A DNA stretch of 64,000 nucleotides from contig CP102593.1 of the NCBI GenBank assembly GCA_025666215.1, forward strand, positions 4,043,001 through 4,107,000, given 5' to 3'. A program made the position numbers and the translations under genes. The first letter of the stretch is position 1. Each line of letters begins with the position of its first letter. Positions 62,366 to 64,000 of this stretch are shown piece by piece. The notes beneath the pieces were generated by a model, which worked only from the letters and a program-made list of their open reading frames with translations, did not search any database and was not told where the DNA came from. This DNA comes from Xanthomonas campestris pv. phormiicola. GTDB taxonomy: Bacteria > Pseudomonadota > Gammaproteobacteria > Xanthomonadales > Xanthomonadaceae.

Positions 62366-62956
62366 TCGGAACTTCCTTTTCGTTGATTGCCACCTGATGG
62401 CGATTTTCGCGCTGCGGATGCCTACACGGGCACTGAATCCGGATGCAGCGCGACTCCCAGGCCGGCCCCCTGTTGCCAGCCGTTCATCCGACGCTATCCC
62501 AATACAGACGCGTATGGATGAACTCTTTATCGTCCAAAACTCGTAAATGTGACGTTTGTCAACATAAATGACGGCATCACTTTCGCTTTTTGCGACACGA
62601 CGGCAACACCGCTGGCTCGAGAAGACAGTCCCGGGACATTTTTGCGCGGCGCGGCGTGGCCACGCGTCCGCACAGCAGGTCGCGCCATCAGGGAGCGGCT
62701 CCGCCGGACATCGACAGGGCCACCGACCGCCATGCGCAGCGCTAGCGCCAGGGGTCGCGGCGAACATTGGACAACTTGCGCCCCGGCGCGCGCGCGACCG
62801 CGTACGAACCTGGCGGTGTGGCGGGTTGGGCCTGGCAGACCCCATGGCGTGTCCGGGAACGGGCGACGCGCCCTGACGCGATCGACACTGGGCGCAGCCT
62901 GCGCCACGCCCAGCTCCAAGCCCGCCAATGCCGGCGGGCGAAGAACGCGGGACCTC
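62366..62956. other. Intergenic region upstream of subtilase 2 and downstream of ilvE
   Basis: This 591-bp gap has no supported gene. It contains an AT-rich patch (about 62510-62600) with the Clp/CRP-like site, and near ilvE a hairpin (GCCCGCC and complement, 62920-62939) without a clear U run that may end ilvE transcription. Confidence 0.6.
62548..62563 (-). promoter_or_regulatory. Clp/CRP-like site upstream of subtilase 2
   Basis: TGTGA-N6-TCAAC (plus-strand reading) matches eight of ten defined bases of the CRP/Clp consensus TGTGA-N6-TCACA. It overlaps a minus-strand TTGACA (62557-62562) that could be a -35 box, although a good -10 is not seen at 17 bp. It lies about 185 bp before the protease ATG. 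Confidence 0.45.
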
Positions 62957-64000
62957 TCAGCCCAGCCGCAGCAGCCAGCCGTGACGGTCGGCCACGCGGC
63001 CGTACTGGATATCGGTCAGTTCCTGGCGCAGCGACAGGGTCACCGGGCCGGCCGGCGCGGCCAGGTCGCCGACCGCGAAATCCTTGCCTTTCAGCTGCCC
63101 GATCGGGGTCACCACCGCGGCGGTGCCGCAGGCGAAGACCTCGGCGATGTCGCCGGAGGCCACGCCGTCGCGCCATTCGTCGATGCTCACCTGGCGCTCG
63201 ATCACGGCCATGCCGCGGTCGCGCGCCAACTGCAGGATGCTGTCGCGGGTGATGCCCTCGAGGATGCTGCCGGACAGCGCCGGGGTGACCAGACTGCCGT
63301 CGCGCATCACCAGGAACACGTTCATGCCGCCCAGTTCTTCCAGGTACTTGCCCTCGACCGGGTCCAGGAACAGCACCTGCGAGCAGCCCTGCGCCTGCGC
63401 CTGCTGCTGCGGCAGCAGCGAGGCGGCGTAGTTGCCGCCGCACTTGGCCGCGCCGGTGCCGCCCTTGGCCGCACGCGCGTAGTCGGTGGACAGCCAGATC
63501 GCCACCGGCGCCACGCCCTTGGCGAAATAGGCGCCGGCCGGGCTGGCGATGACGTAGTAGCCGGCCTTCTGCGCCGCGCGCACGCCCAGGAACGCCTCGT
63601 TGGCGATCATGAAGGGGCGGAAATACAGGCTGGTCTCCGGCGCCGACGGCACCCACGCGGCATCGACCGCGATCAGCCGGCGCAGCGATTCGACGAACAG
63701 CTCCACCGGCAGCTCCGGCAGCGCCAGGCGCTGCGCCGAGCGCTGCAGGCGCTTGCCGTTGGCCTCCGGGCGGAAGGTCCAGATCGAACCGTCGGCATGG
63801 CGGTAGGCCTTGATGCCCTCGAAGATCTCCTGGCCGTAATGCAGCACCGAGGCGGCCGGATCCAGCGCCAGCGGGCCGTAGGCGCGGACCTGGGCATCGT
63901 GCCAGCCCTGCTCGCGGTCCCATTCGATGGCGACCATGTGGTCGGTGAAGTAGTTGCCGAAGCCCGGCGCGGCGAGGATCTGCGCGCGTTGGTCGGCGCT
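62957..64000 (-). CDS. ilvE: Branched-chain amino acid aminotransferase (N-terminus beyond window)
   Basis: About 347 codons are visible; the frame continues past the right edge (GFGNYFTDHMVAIEW precedes the internal Met at 63937, which is not the true start). It is a fold-type IV PLP enzyme that makes Val, Leu and Ile from their keto acids. Family segments are YGQEIFEGIKAYRHADG, RPFMIANEAFLGV, GTGAAKCGGNYAASLLPQ, GMNVFLVM and EVFACGTAAVVTPIG. The C-terminus is complete. Confidence 0.96.
   Translation of the reverse strand, partial: SADQRAQILAAPGFGNYFTDHMVAIEWDREQGWHDAQVRAYGPLALDPAASVLHYGQEIFEGIKAYRHADGSIWTFRPEANGKRLQRSAQRLALPELPVELFVESLRRLIAVDAAWVPSAPETSLYFRPFMIANEAFLGVRAAQKAGYYVIASPAGAYFAKGVAPVAIWLSTDYARAAKGGTGAAKCGGNYAASLLPQQQAQAQGCSQVLFLDPVEGKYLEELGGMNVFLVMRDGSLVTPALSGSILEGITRDSILQLARDRGMAVIERQVSIDEWRDGVASGDIAEVFACGTAAVVTPIGQLKGKDFAVGDLAAPAGPVTLSLRQELTDIQYGRVADRHGWLLRLG

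Overview
This is a high-GC gammaproteobacterial chromosome segment, almost certainly Xanthomonas. The grounds are an SPINDLY-type O-GlcNAc transferase that reproduces the residue numbering of the X. campestris enzyme (His218, Lys388), a plant-type class II DAHP synthase, XprA-like subtilases, and the tuf/secE/nusG/rpo/ribosomal gene order. Both edges cut genes: a MscS channel at the left and ilvE at the right.

Region 1 (1-5.8 kb): partial mscS, class II DAHP synthase, a TonB-dependent receptor behind a Zur-like palindrome, a REP-like inverted repeat and dsbB.

Region 2 (5.9-40.1 kb): one unbroken minus-strand block that makes the core gene-expression machinery. In transcription order it holds tRNA-Tyr, tRNA-Gly, tRNA-Thr, tuf copy 2, tRNA-Trp, secE, nusG, rplKAJL, rpoBC, rpsL-rpsG-fusA-tuf copy 1, the S10 operon, the spc operon including secY, and the alpha operon with rpoA and rplQ. 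I see good promoter-like sites before the tRNA-tuf unit, before rplK, before rpsL and before rpsJ. Three of them are followed at once by a hairpin, two with U-rich tails, which suggests leader attenuation. A terminator plus a perfect -10 hexamer splits rpsN from rpsH.

Region 3 (40.1-49.6 kb): ychF, pth, rplY, prs, tRNA-Gln, ispE, lolB and a large TPR protein on the minus strand, then divergent hemA-prfA on the plus strand.

Region 4 (49.6-64 kb): the O-GlcNAc transferase, an ABM-like monooxygenase behind a SoxR-like promoter, moaB, an XRE regulator overlapping ppk2, acylphosphatase-TlpA-YihY, wrbA-DUF2069, a single-domain asparaginase, ybaK, two tandem secreted subtilases and ilvE.

Two signals are not explained by ordinary gene annotation. 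First, a family of tandem heptamers (GGGAATC, GGGACTC or GGGATTC, one version per locus) forms long hairpins in at least seven spacers, inside essential operons, plus one single-armed copy. Second, SoxR-like and Zur-like operators mark otherwise anonymous genes. I see no CRISPR array, insertion sequence, prophage or defence system.
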